A DNA stretch of 64,000 nt from an uncultured Clostridia bacterium (GTDB lineage Bacteria; Bacillota; Clostridia; Christensenellales; Borkfalkiaceae), in NCBI GenBank assembly GCA_934271275.1, contig CAKQRD010000011.1:1-64000 (forward strand). The letters run 5' to 3'. Of the stretch, positions 43,801-51,056 are shown in pieces. Within the stretch, counting starts at the first letter, position 1; the number at the start of each line of letters is the position of its first letter. The notes under the pieces are model-generated. The model was not told the origin of the DNA. It did no database searches and was given only the letters and a program-made list of their open reading frames with translations. The position numbers and the translations under genes are program-made.

Positions 43801-44381
43801 GCAACAGAAAACGCAGGTATGGCTCGCCCTTCATAAACTTTTTTCAAATCCCAAGTATTATTTTTAATAAACCCGACGGGCGCACCTATCGGAGCTGTAA
43901 TTTCATATTCTCTCGAATAAAACCAATCCCACGAGAAATTGTCCCCTACATATGCCTTTCCCTTTTCCGTCCAGTTTTCCCCGTTTACCGTAAGCGTTAC
44001 GCCGTCTTTATCAAGCACGTGAGTCGTGTTGTCGGTACGAATCTGAACTTCGTATCTGTACTTTCCTTCCACGAATATATCGTCTTCGTTCCATATCCAT
44101 TCGCTTCCGTCATACTTTTTCCACCGATGCGTACCTAAATTTACCTGTAAACCGTCCGCTATATCTAAAGTCGGCCGTACAACGCTTTTTCTATAGCCGA
44201 CTACTTCTTCGATATTTGAAGTAGCATGAATTTCGCTTATTTTTATTCGGGTATCAGTCCCTTCCGCGTGAGCGTTTGGCGCAGGGCTTGCAAAAGCAAT
44301 GCCGAGCGCAAAGGCAATGCACGCCGCCAACCCGATTAAAACTGCAATAAGTTTTGTTGTGAGTGTCCGTTTTTTCGTCAT
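40818..44381 (-). CDS. Membrane-anchored surface protein with repeated Cys-rich and MBG/Ig-like domains
   Basis: A 1187-residue protein from the ATG at 44381, chosen for its GGGAGA ribosome binding site and good signal peptide; a longer frame begins far upstream without either. After the signal peptide come two copies of a ~115-residue domain (KISEIHATSNI...WKKYDGSEWIW) split by a putative Ig domain (VSGTPTALGANAAL), then an MBG-like domain and about eight Cys-rich repeats (CSAPGMKAHYYCSDCGKFFD; CEKKAVCSVCGAEYGG; TIPANGDHDYGAW). An InlB-like FKGWKDASGKVV unit follows. The C-terminus (GLSGGAIAGIAIGSVAVTG, then KKK) is a membrane helix with a cytoplasmic basic tail. It is divergent from the solute-binding/LuxR pair, with 465 bases between starts. 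Confidence 0.8.
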   Translation of the reverse strand: MTKKRTLTTKLIAVLIGLAACIAFALGIAFASPAPNAHAEGTDTRIKISEIHATSNIEEVVGYRKSVVRPTLDIADGLQVNLGTHRWKKYDGSEWIWNEDDIFVEGKYRYEVQIRTDNTTHVLDKDGVTLTVNGENWTEKGKAYVGDNFSWDWFYSREYEITAPIGAPVGFIKNNTWDLKKVYEGRAIPAFSVASGATGGTKPYTFSKVTGPDWIEVAADGTVSGTPTALGANAALVIRVTDSTSTTAEITLTIADTITNPDDRIKISEIHATSNIDEVVGYGKSVVRPTLDIADGLQVNLGTHRWKKYDGSEWIWSDDDTFAEGKYRYEVQIRTDNTTHVLDKNGVTLTVNGENWTEKGKAWVEDNYSWDWFYSREYEFTKPTAAAITEALVPVTDLTGKAYNETAQEPTFGGTLVRGTDYEVSYAVKAGAGGALDFGGKPVDAGTYVVTVTGKGAYEGSFTKEFLINKAEKSAPVGFFANPISCRDGSGTIVGVTTAMEYKKVGDADYTKCTSSTITNLAAGEYEVRYAEDENYLASGVATVTVAVSHNFGALIEATPATCSAPGMKAHYYCSDCGKFFDEGKNETTEAALTIPATGVHDYGDLIAATPATCSAPGVKAHYHCSGCGKYFDEGKNETTDLTIPANGDHDYGAWVSNGDGTHTRTCKRDSSHKENGTCSGGTATCEKKAVCSVCGAEYGGKLGHDYGDLVAATPATCSAPGVKAHYHCSGCGKYFDEGKNETTDLTIPANGDHDYGAWVSNGDGTHTRTCKRNSAHKENGTCSGGTATCEKKAVCSVCGAEYGGTAAHNLTKYGGKDGTGHWDTCSTCDNKLNVEAHTPDRAKPDETNPVKCTKCGYIIIPAGHYEHTAGGEWRNSADGTYHYHECTYAGCSEILDKANHSGGTATCEKKAVCSVCGAEYGEKLGHDYGEAKYTWTSDDTCKAERVCRHDKTHIESETVTATETEIKAATCKEKGKKKYTATFVNTAFKAQEKEVDIDFTEHTYGGWIPEIPATTEKSGTKAHKDCTVCGKHFDKDGNEITDLSIAKIVTYTVTVNGESKVCKEGEEVTVTAEEKEGKEFKGWKDASGKVVGTEKIYKFTVKGETTLTAVYEDLSSPGVPETPENPETPEAPEEKTGLSGGAIAGIAIGSVAVTGLGGFAIFWFVVKKKTFADLIAAIKGLFKKSE
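41970..42567. repeat. 312-bp tandem repeat inside the Cys-rich surface protein gene
   Basis: Two nearly identical units offset by 312 bp (104 codons), for example CGCCGCATACCGA at 41981 and 42293. They encode a pair of Cys-rich modules plus the DHDYGAWVSNGDGTHTRTC step. Confidence 0.75.
43247..44249. repeat. Duplicated 346-bp block encoding an N-terminal domain
   Basis: The blocks 43247-43592 and 43904-44249 are nearly identical and offset by 657 bp (219 codons). They encode the two KISEIHATSNI-type domains of the 40818 surface protein. Confidence 0.75.
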
Positions 44382-44512
44382 AATAACGTCTCCCTTTATT
44401 TTTTTTACAAAGCGCGATACCTTCGCGCGATATTCCTTACAAAATTTTTCTGCGCTGTCCGTCGGCGCGGATTCAAACTTTTTTCGCGTATGAAATTTTT
44501 TAAAATATAGTC

Positions 44513-44541
44513 TTGATTTTAGCGCGGGGTTATGATACAAT
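44513..44541 (+). promoter_or_regulatory. Rightward promoter of the solute-binding/LuxR pair
   Basis: TTGATT (44513-44518), 17-base spacer, TACAAT (44536-44541). This gives a ~300-base leader before the ATG at 44847. The remainder of 44382-44512 is the leftward gene's upstream region, in which I see nothing specific. Confidence 0.55.
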
Positions 44542-44721
44542 ATGTACTGTCAAAGAGAAAAAATTTTTTCGGGCGGTTTTCCCCGATAAATTTTTTCGGG
44601 CGTTGGCGAACTCTGTGTCAGCCCGATTTTAATACCCCGTTTTGCGGCGTTTTTTTTCTGCCGAAAAATTTTGCAAAACGCTTTCAACGGTATTGATTAT
44701 AGCGTAAAACAAAAACTTTGT

Positions 44722-44813
44722 CCCCCACCCAAACCCCCAAAAGGTGGGGAAAAATTAAAAAAATTTTTAAAATTTTTCGATTTTTTTTAAAAAGGGTGGG
44801 GAAAAAGGTGGGG
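44722..44813 (+). promoter_or_regulatory. Leader with competing C-rich and G-rich pairing segments
   Basis: CCCCCACCC (44722-44730) can pair with any of three later blocks: GGTGGGG (44743-44749), GGGTGGGG (44794-44801) or GGTGGGG (44807-44813). The last two, separated by AAAAA, could also form a G-quadruplex about 20 bases before the AAGGAG ribosome binding site. Mutually exclusive pairings suggest a regulatory 5' UTR; no known riboswitch is recognised. Confidence 0.45.
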
Positions 44814-44846
44814 AAATTCTTTTTTTACCCCGCAAGAAGGAGTTTT

Positions 44847-46175
44847 ATGATAAAGAGAATTATTTCGGTTTTTTTCGCGCTCGGTTTTTCGTTCTGCACC
44901 CTTTACGGTTGCAAAAAAAACGGCTCTTTTTTGGATAAAGAGTCGCCCGTGACGCTCGAACTCTGGCACGTATACGGCGAACAGGCAGACTCGCCTATGG
45001 AAAGATATATAAACGAGTTCAACTCCACCGTCGGAAAAGAAAAAGGTATCGTCGTTTCTATAACCTTCGTTTCCAACGCCTCGCAGGTGGGCAAACAGTT
45101 GGCGGACGCACAGCAAGGTAAAGCGGACGTGCATTTGCCCGACCTGTTTTTCTGCCACACGAGCAACGCGGTAGAGTTCGGCACGCAACACCTTATCGAC
45201 TGGAAACAAAAGTTTTCCGAAGAAGAACTTTCGGAATTCGTGCATGCCTTCGTTTCGGACGGTACGGCAAACGGCAAGCTTTGCGTTCTGCCCGTTTCCA
45301 AGTCCACGCATTTGCTGTTTCTGGCGGGTAATGCTTTCAACAGATTCGCAGAAGAAAAAAACGTGTCTTATAAAGACCTCGAAACGTGGGACGGGTTCTT
45401 CCGCACCGCGGAAAAATACTACGAGTATTCCGGCGGCAAGCCGTTCTGCGCGCTGGACTATCTCCTCCGCTCCGTAGAGTTAGACGCGATAAGCCGCGGC
45501 GCAAAAAATTTCTATACCGCAAACGGCTGGTATAAAACTAACGACCTTATTCTTAATTCCTATAAAAAATTCGCGCTCGCAATCGCCAAGGGGCATATAG
45601 TCGTTTCCGATTTGTATTCTAACACGCAGGTCATGACGGGACAGACCGTTTCCGGCATTTCTTCTTCTGCGGCGGTTCTTTATTACAACGATAAAATCAC
45701 TTACCCGGACAACTCGCAAGAAGATACCAACCTCAAAATTTTGCCCGTTCCGCAATCCGGCGTAGAAAAACTCGCCACGCAGGCGGGCGTGGGGCTTTGC
45801 GCTTATAAATCGACCGAACAAAAAGAAGAAGCGCAATTCGTTTTCGCCAAATGGTTCACGGAAGAAAAACGCAACCTCGATTTCGTTGCAGAAACGGGGT
45901 ATATGCCCGTCAAAAACGGCGCGTTCGATAAGCTTGCCGAATACCCGTTCAGAACGGAGGCGTTCCGCGATACTTACGCCGCCCTTAAAACCACAAGAGA
46001 TTCCTGCAAGTTCCTTTCGGAGCCGACTACGGAAAACTACTTCCCCAACACATACCTTTTATACGGCAATATACGCAACGTGCAAAAACAACTTAAAGAT
46101 AAACTTGCCGCCGGCGAAACGACGGACGACGTCGCGCAGGAACTTATCGATTTATTCTTAAAGACAGGCAGCTGA
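44847..46175 (+). CDS. Solute-binding lipoprotein (family 1-like) paired with a membrane regulator
   Basis: A 442-residue lipoprotein from the ATG at 44847 (AAGGAG ribosome binding site at 44837-44842). The lipobox is near CTLYGC. VTLELWHVYGEQADSPMERY at the start and LPDLFFCHTSNAVEFG fit extracellular sugar-binding proteins; the C-terminal half has AGVGLCAYKSTEQKEEAQFVF. No permease gene accompanies it; instead a membrane-bound LuxR-type regulator starts four bases after its stop. It may therefore present a ligand to that sensor rather than feed a transporter, although use with permeases elsewhere is possible. Confidence 0.82.
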   Translation: MIKRIISVFFALGFSFCTLYGCKKNGSFLDKESPVTLELWHVYGEQADSPMERYINEFNSTVGKEKGIVVSITFVSNASQVGKQLADAQQGKADVHLPDLFFCHTSNAVEFGTQHLIDWKQKFSEEELSEFVHAFVSDGTANGKLCVLPVSKSTHLLFLAGNAFNRFAEEKNVSYKDLETWDGFFRTAEKYYEYSGGKPFCALDYLLRSVELDAISRGAKNFYTANGWYKTNDLILNSYKKFALAIAKGHIVVSDLYSNTQVMTGQTVSGISSSAAVLYYNDKITYPDNSQEDTNLKILPVPQSGVEKLATQAGVGLCAYKSTEQKEEAQFVFAKWFTEEKRNLDFVAETGYMPVKNGAFDKLAEYPFRTEAFRDTYAALKTTRDSCKFLSEPTTENYFPNTYLLYGNIRNVQKQLKDKLAAGETTDDVAQELIDLFLKTGS

Positions 46176-46179
46176 TTTT

Positions 46180-46512
46180 ATGAACGTTTTTAAAAGCATT
46201 AAAAACCTTAAAAACAGAAAAACTTCTATGCGGCGCAAGTTGCTTTTTTATATGCTTGCGCTCGCCGTCGTCGTTCTGGCGTTTTTGTCGTGCGGACTGT
46301 TCTTTCTCGGTCATTTTTCAACCGCAAAGCACTCCGCCGTCAATAACCTGTCTTTTCAGATGAAAATTTTTGAAAGACAGGTGTCCAAATACTTCGAGGA
46401 CATGACGAGAATGGCTAACTCGCTTTCCGATACCGTCGCTCAAAAGTCAGAAGAGTTCCTGTCCGAAAAAACGCGACTTTTTCCGAACTCGACGATAACC
46501 CGTCGCTTATAG
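46180..46512 (+). CDS. Membrane LuxR-type regulator, N-terminal part (frameshifted)
   Basis: A 110-residue fragment: a cytoplasmic start, a transmembrane helix (LLFYMLALAVVVLAFLSC, about residues 25-42) and the first extracellular helices (FERQVSKYFEDMTRMANSLS). The frame ends shortly after an A6 run at about 46475-46480. Reading with one extra A there continues as ...KNATFSELDDNPSLIAELQE into the frame at 46587-47816, giving a 545-residue sensor. Unlike the A7 site at 15336, codon phasing here is not a classical slippery heptamer, so an indel or homopolymer sequencing error is more likely. Confidence 0.65.
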   Translation: MNVFKSIKNLKNRKTSMRRKLLFYMLALAVVVLAFLSCGLFFLGHFSTAKHSAVNNLSFQMKIFERQVSKYFEDMTRMANSLSDTVAQKSEEFLSEKTRLFPNSTITRRL

Positions 46513-46586
46513 CCGAACTTCAGGAACGTCTTTTCGATAAGCTCGGCACGGAACTGCTTAAAACCGATTGCTCCGGCGCGTTCGTT

Positions 46587-47816
46587 ATGCTTAACGCTAC
46601 CGTGAATACCGGGTTAGTCGGCTCGGAAAACTCTAAAACGGGGCTGTACTTTCAGCGCGCATCTCTCAACGAGGCGGACGAAACTCTGCTTTTATACCGC
46701 GGCATTTCGGAAATAGGGCGCGCTAACGGCGTTATGCCGCACCGTAAATGGCGGCTCGAATTTAACGTGGAAGAAATTCCCGATTACGGAACGTATCTTA
46801 AACATACCGCGTCCGATACCGAAAAAAAACCGTTTCTGACAAGCTTTTCCTTTCTTCACGGCACTTCGGAAAAAACTCTGCACTTCGTCGTTCCCGTGGT
46901 CGGGAGCAATAAAGAGGCGTTCGGGTTCTGCGGGTTCGAGATTTCCGCCAACTACTTTAAAAAACAATTCGCGCAGTCTACGCAATTAGCGCATCTTACC
47001 TGTATGCTCTTTCCCGAAAACGGCAACGTTCTTAATCCGGATGACGGGTTCTCGGCGGGCATTTACGGCGGGTACTACCTTCCCCCGCAAGGCGAATTGA
47101 CCGTCACCGACCTCGGCGACGGATTGTGCGCATTAAAAGGCGAGTCTTCTTTTGTCGCCAAGGCGCAAACGACGGATATCTGCGGTGAACGATACGTTCT
47201 GCTCGTTGCGTACCCCAAAGAAGAATACGACAAAGAAGTCGCCAACAACGTCGTTTCCGTAGTGCTTCTTTTGCTCCTTCTCGTCTGCACAACCTTTACC
47301 GTGTGCGTGTTCTTTAGCAGAAAATTCTTAAAACCGTTGCTTAAAGGTATAGAACAGATTCAGAATATGGAGCATAAAGACGCCGAATCGCAGTTTCTGG
47401 AAATCGAAGACCTTTTTGCGTTCCTTGCCGAGCAAGACAGGCAACGCGACGAGGAAGCGGAAAAATTACGCGTGCGCTGCGACGAACAGGGCAACCTGAT
47501 AGAACAAAACCGCACGGAAATAGGCAGGCTTGCATACTCGCGCAAAGCGGAGGTCGCGCCCGACGATTACGACGTCTTTAAACAGGGACTTATCACCCTC
47601 ACAAAAACGGAAAAACAGATTTTCGCACTCTATATCGAAGGGTGTTCCGCAGAAGAAATTATGACGACGTGCAACATTCAACAAAGTACGCTCAAATATC
47701 ACAACCACAATATTTTCAGCAAACTCGGCGTTTCTTCGAGAAAGCAAATGCTCCGTTACGCCGCTTTGTTAAGGCAAGAAAATTTAGAAAGCTTGCAACG
47801 CGCAAAGCAAACCTGA
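46587..47816 (+). CDS. Membrane LuxR-type regulator, C-terminal part (sensor, TM and HTH)
   Basis: A 409-residue frame whose first ATG is internal to the original gene; the coding frame is open from about 46480. It contains the rest of an extracellular sensor domain (cache-like: FGFCGFEISANYFKKQ, then ICGERYVLLVAYP), a second transmembrane helix (NNVVSVVLLLLLLVCTTFTV), a coiled-coil linker rich in Glu and Arg, and a C-terminal LuxR/GerE HTH (LTKTEKQIFALYIEGCSAEE, IMTTCNIQQSTLKYH, NIFSKLGVSSRKQML). The whole protein is a one-component transmembrane regulator encoded with its own solute-binding lipoprotein. Whether it is functional depends on the frameshift. Confidence 0.75.
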   Translation: MLNATVNTGLVGSENSKTGLYFQRASLNEADETLLLYRGISEIGRANGVMPHRKWRLEFNVEEIPDYGTYLKHTASDTEKKPFLTSFSFLHGTSEKTLHFVVPVVGSNKEAFGFCGFEISANYFKKQFAQSTQLAHLTCMLFPENGNVLNPDDGFSAGIYGGYYLPPQGELTVTDLGDGLCALKGESSFVAKAQTTDICGERYVLLVAYPKEEYDKEVANNVVSVVLLLLLLVCTTFTVCVFFSRKFLKPLLKGIEQIQNMEHKDAESQFLEIEDLFAFLAEQDRQRDEEAEKLRVRCDEQGNLIEQNRTEIGRLAYSRKAEVAPDDYDVFKQGLITLTKTEKQIFALYIEGCSAEEIMTTCNIQQSTLKYHNHNIFSKLGVSSRKQMLRYAALLRQENLESLQRAKQT

Positions 47817-48503
47817 TTATATAAGGTATTCCCCCTCTCGCGGGCGGGCGCGATTATTTTTGATTGTAGCCCCTCTCTCGCGGGCGGGCGCGATTATTTT
47901 TGATTGTATTCCCCGCGTGGAGATTTGTTTTGATTGTCCCCCCGCGCGGATATTTTTTGTTTGTATAAAATTTCCCCCGCCGCGCGTTGACTGCGCGGCG
48001 GGGACGAACGCTAATCCGCTTTCCCGTATATGCACTATATCGCACAAATCCCTTGCGTCCGCGCCCCAACTTTCGGGGCGTTGTTCGTCCGTTATTACCT
48101 TTACGAACGGGTAATTGTCCACCGTGGCGGAATGCCGAACCATTTTAAGCCAACTGTTAAACAAGTCGTTCTTCTGATTCGCGCCGCCGTCCTTTTTCTT
48201 CTTCTCCGCGTTCTCTATACTGTTCCCGCGTTCCTTTCCGACCTCGGTTATTACCACAACCCCGAACTCGAAGCTGTCTTTTCTCGGGTTATAGGCAAGC
48301 ACCTTTTTACCGAGCCGTAACGAATCGAAGTCGAGTATATGCGCGTGGCGGAAGAAACTATCTAAAAGTCTGCTGTCCCGCTTGAAAAAGTCGGTATCCC
48401 ACGCGGGGAAGTTACCTATATCCGACAATATGCTATCCGTCCTTATGGAGTAGTTAGAGATAATGAGCGAGGACTGTATTAGACTTCGGTTCCGTAATGG
48501 CAC
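47817..48503 (-). pseudogene. Zot-like (filamentous phage assembly ATPase) remnant
   Basis: A 228-codon frame. Residues about 10-160 look like the middle of a Firmicute inovirus Zot-type protein: VVVITEVGKERGNS, NDLFNSWLKMVRHSATVDN, VITDEQRPESWGADARDLCD. The Walker A part expected upstream is absent. The N-terminal ~7 codons come from the 204-bp repeat at 48484-48687, so the gene appears cut by cassette B. The C-terminal ~65 codons run through a GC-rich hairpin (CCCCGCCGCGC with GCGCGGCGGGG, 47974-48004) and 40-bp repeats, and are probably not original coding sequence. The assignment rests on motif memory and is moderate. Confidence 0.5.
47835..47960. repeat. 40-bp tandem repeats
   Basis: Two copies of a 34-bp block (CTCTCGCGGGCGGGCGCGAT...) at 47835-47868 and 47875-47908, period 40 bp, followed by two degenerate copies (TTTGTTTTGATTGT and TTTTTTGTTTGTA). 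They lie between the LuxR gene and the Zot-like remnant. Confidence 0.65.
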
Positions 48504-48687
48504 GAATTTTATTCTTTTATATATTTTTAATCCTCTATAATTATCGTTAAACCCTTTTAAAAAACCGCATTTTTACTGACGATTTACTAAAAACATATCA
48601 CAATGATACTTAACAATACATAAAAATAACGTGCGATACAGGGTTTCCCTCATATTGCACGTTACTCTTGTTTTTACTGTTACAGTG
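48484..48687. repeat. 204-bp repeat downstream of an ATPase gene, copy 2
   Basis: The partner of 5243-5446: same length, same ends (CTTCGG...ACAGTG), about 90 percent identical by eye. It ends three bases before the ATPase stop codon. Confidence 0.8.
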
Positions 48688-48690
48688 ACA

Positions 48691-50118
48691 TTATCTTGCC
48701 GCTAATTCGCTATTTCCGATTAAATATAAAAAAGCAAATGCCGGAATTCTATACAACGATGTTTGCTCTCTTTGCAACAATCCATAATCTGTATTTTCTT
48801 TGCTTATCACATATCCCGGCGTTCCTTTTATCCCGTAAAGAACTATTCCGTCATCGTCTTTTATCGTAGCTCTGTTACGCATTTTTGCCTCGATATATTG
48901 CAACGGTTCTCCCGCATACTGTACGGCAATATCTATTTCCGCGCCTTTTGCATTCCTGATATAACCGACATCGTATAAACTATTAAAGTTAAAATAATAA
49001 TCCTTAACGTGTTTAAAGACCGATGTTTCCGTAGCATATCCCAACTCTTCCGGCTTAGATACAATGTCCGCACCAAGGACGATTGCCGCTCGAATCCCGC
49101 TGTCCGCTACATATATCTTATTTTTGCTCTTTAATATTCTCTTTCCATCCGTATTCAACTGCTTACCTATATTAATAAGGTTTGCACTTTCTAAATATCT
49201 GATATACTTTTCAATCGTAGGCTTCGATACGCCTTCAAATTCCTTACTCATTGCATCCACGTTAATCACGTTCGAACTGTGATAACATAAATATACAAAC
49301 ACTTTTTCCAGCTCATCAACGCTTCGTATATCGTATACTCCCGGTAAATCGTGTTTTATCGCACGTTCTATCACATCCTCTCTCAAAACCCTTTGCGCAT
49401 ACGCTATATCTTCCGTATTGACAAACTCGGGAAATCCTCCTATCTGCAAATACTTTATCAAATGAATTTGCAAATCGCTGAGCATCATTATAATACGAGT
49501 CTGTTCCTGTCTGGATAACTCGTGCATTTTAAATACATTGATTTTCGGAATGTCCTTTTTTATCCCTTTAATCGCGCAATACTCGTAAAAGGATAAGGTA
49601 GGAATTTTTATAACCGTCCACCTGCCCGCGCCGCTCTCCTTGACCGCGCCTTCCACCATAGAGCTTGCCGAACCCGTTGCAACAGCTCGAACACCCGGAT
49701 TTATATCGTAAAGAATTTTTAAGAAATTCGTCCAGTATTTATTGTATTGAACTTCGTCTAAAAAAACGTAAAACTCTTCGTCATTTGAAATATTGTTGCG
49801 GTAGATATTAATAAGAGCGTCAAACTCGGTTGCCCTTATCACAGGATGATCGAAGGTAAGATATAAAATATTTTGCGGCTTTATGCCGCTCGTCAGCAAC
49901 TTGTCAATAATCTGATAAACTATCGTAGTTTTTCCTGTTCTTCTCGCACCGCTCATAACAACTATTCGTCTTATTTCATTCAAAAAAGCTTTCTTGCAAG
50001 TATAATAGCCGTTCCGCCTGAATTCCTTGACAAAACCTTTCGGCACTACTCCGCTTTGCCACCAAGGATTAAACGAAGCCATTACCGATAAAACGTTTTC
50101 TTGACTTACTATTGCCAT
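48691..50118 (-). CDS. AAA-family ATPase with DUF4143 domain (cassette B)
   Basis: A 475-residue AAA_14/DUF4143 protein. Walker A GARRTGKT is at residues 57-64 and Walker B VFLDEVQ at 118-124. The sensor-like ATGSASSMVEGAVKES follows, and a C-terminal EIDIAVQYAGEPLQYIEAKM (about 405-425) again resembles a PD-(D/E)XK core. An N-terminal extension of ~45 residues is longer than in the cassette A protein, and the two share little beyond the family motifs. AAAGGAG lies before the ATG. Its 3' flank and divergent partner are shared with cassette A. Confidence 0.85.
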   Translation of the reverse strand: MAIVSQENVLSVMASFNPWWQSGVVPKGFVKEFRRNGYYTCKKAFLNEIRRIVVMSGARRTGKTTIVYQIIDKLLTSGIKPQNILYLTFDHPVIRATEFDALINIYRNNISNDEEFYVFLDEVQYNKYWTNFLKILYDINPGVRAVATGSASSMVEGAVKESGAGRWTVIKIPTLSFYEYCAIKGIKKDIPKINVFKMHELSRQEQTRIIMMLSDLQIHLIKYLQIGGFPEFVNTEDIAYAQRVLREDVIERAIKHDLPGVYDIRSVDELEKVFVYLCYHSSNVINVDAMSKEFEGVSKPTIEKYIRYLESANLINIGKQLNTDGKRILKSKNKIYVADSGIRAAIVLGADIVSKPEELGYATETSVFKHVKDYYFNFNSLYDVGYIRNAKGAEIDIAVQYAGEPLQYIEAKMRNRATIKDDDGIVLYGIKGTPGYVISKENTDYGLLQREQTSLYRIPAFAFLYLIGNSELAAR

Positions 50119-50545
50119 TTATAAAACTCCTTTTCATACATCATACAGCAATATTAAATAAAAGTCAATATTATTTAAACTATATTTGTAATTTTTGTCG
50201 AGATTATTATATTTTGCGATAAAAGTTCTATTAAACATAACTGTGAAAGTTGTATAAATCTATGATGAACTAAGCTTTAACACCTAAACAAAACCAATTA
50301 GAATTATATAAACTATCATTGTTCGACAAATGGAATAACTTAAAATAATGTCTTTTTAAAACAAAAACATTATGCAAAATCCTTGCTATATACCCTTCTT
50401 TTCTCTCGGAAATAAATTTTTTCACATTTATTTTTTAATAATTTTTGCTTTTTACGATTACTAAATTCTACTTATTCATCTTTTAATCACTGCACTCCCA
50501 TTTTTTGGGAGTGCGAAGCTTTCATTAAACAGTAAAATAGTATCT
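50119..50545. other. AT-rich divergent intergenic region of cassette B
   Basis: No gene seen. GCACTCCCA (50492-50500) and TGGGAGTGC (50506-50514) form a nine-base-pair hairpin upstream of the small ORF, matching the one at 7041-7065. AAAATAGTATCT before the ATG is identical to cassette A. Confidence 0.5.
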
Positions 50546-50853
50546 ATGAAAGGTTATACTTATGATAAGTCGTTAAGCGAGAAAGAAGAACAAATATTAT
50601 CGCTTGTTTATTCGGGCAATAGTCATTACCTGAACGCTTTTAACTTCGTTCATAAGTTTTACAGAATAAATTATCGATTATACAAGTCTAATCACCTTGC
50701 GGTGTTTTTAGACGAACTAAACGCTATACCTCGCAACGATTTTATTATCGGGGAAATGACCGCTTACGTTGAAACGCTTGAAATACTTCAACGCCGGAAA
50801 AAGCAACTCGCTACGGTTTAGACTTCGTTATTGAGGATAAGTATAAACTATAA
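50546..50853 (+). pseudogene. Deleted and fused copy of the two small cassette ORFs
   Basis: The first ~57 codons match the HTH-like ORF at 7096 almost exactly. The sequence then jumps into the second small ORF (DELNAIPRNDF), as if about 230 bp had been lost between the two TATTT motifs present at about 7252 and 7481 in cassette A. A further one-base loss after LEILQR shifts the frame so that the ORF stops early (50821); the original end, EDKYKL-like, is still visible to 50853. The predicted HTH is gone. Confidence 0.75.
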
Positions 50854-50857
50854 AAAT

Positions 50858-50894
50858 CGCCTCGGGGAGCAGCAATTTGCTACTCCCCGAGGCG
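50858..50894. other. Strong GC-rich hairpin after the pseudogene
   Basis: CGCCTCGGGGAG (50858-50869) pairs perfectly with CTCCCCGAGGCG (50883-50894), with partial inner pairing. TTCGTTTACC follows, a weak T-run, so a terminator is possible but not clear. The remaining bases to 51056 hold only the partial cassette repeat. Confidence 0.5.
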
Positions 50895-51056
50895 TTCGTT
50901 TACCGACTATTATATATAAATCATAATAACTATGCCTGACAATATATAAAATAACGTGCGATACAAAGCTTCCCCTTTTTTAAGATAATCCATAAGGCAT
51001 TATATCTCTTTTATATATTTTCAAGTTGCGTTTTTTCTTCGTTAAAAATCACACCG

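Larger units (their letters stand above)
48484..50975. mobile_element. Putative repeat-bounded ATPase cassette B
   Basis: Same frame as cassette A: the 204-bp repeat, a leftward DUF4143 ATPase, a divergent AT-rich region with the GCACTCCCA hairpin, the rightward small ORF and a partial right repeat (50899 to about 50975). The ATPase is different from that of cassette A and the small ORFs are damaged. The left edge at 48484 coincides with the break in the Zot-like frame. Confidence 0.45.

Noticed and set aside
47835..47960. CRISPR-like reading of the 40-bp tandem repeats
   Set aside because: The repeats are adjacent with only ~6 bp between the identical blocks and no spacers of constant length; no cas genes are near.
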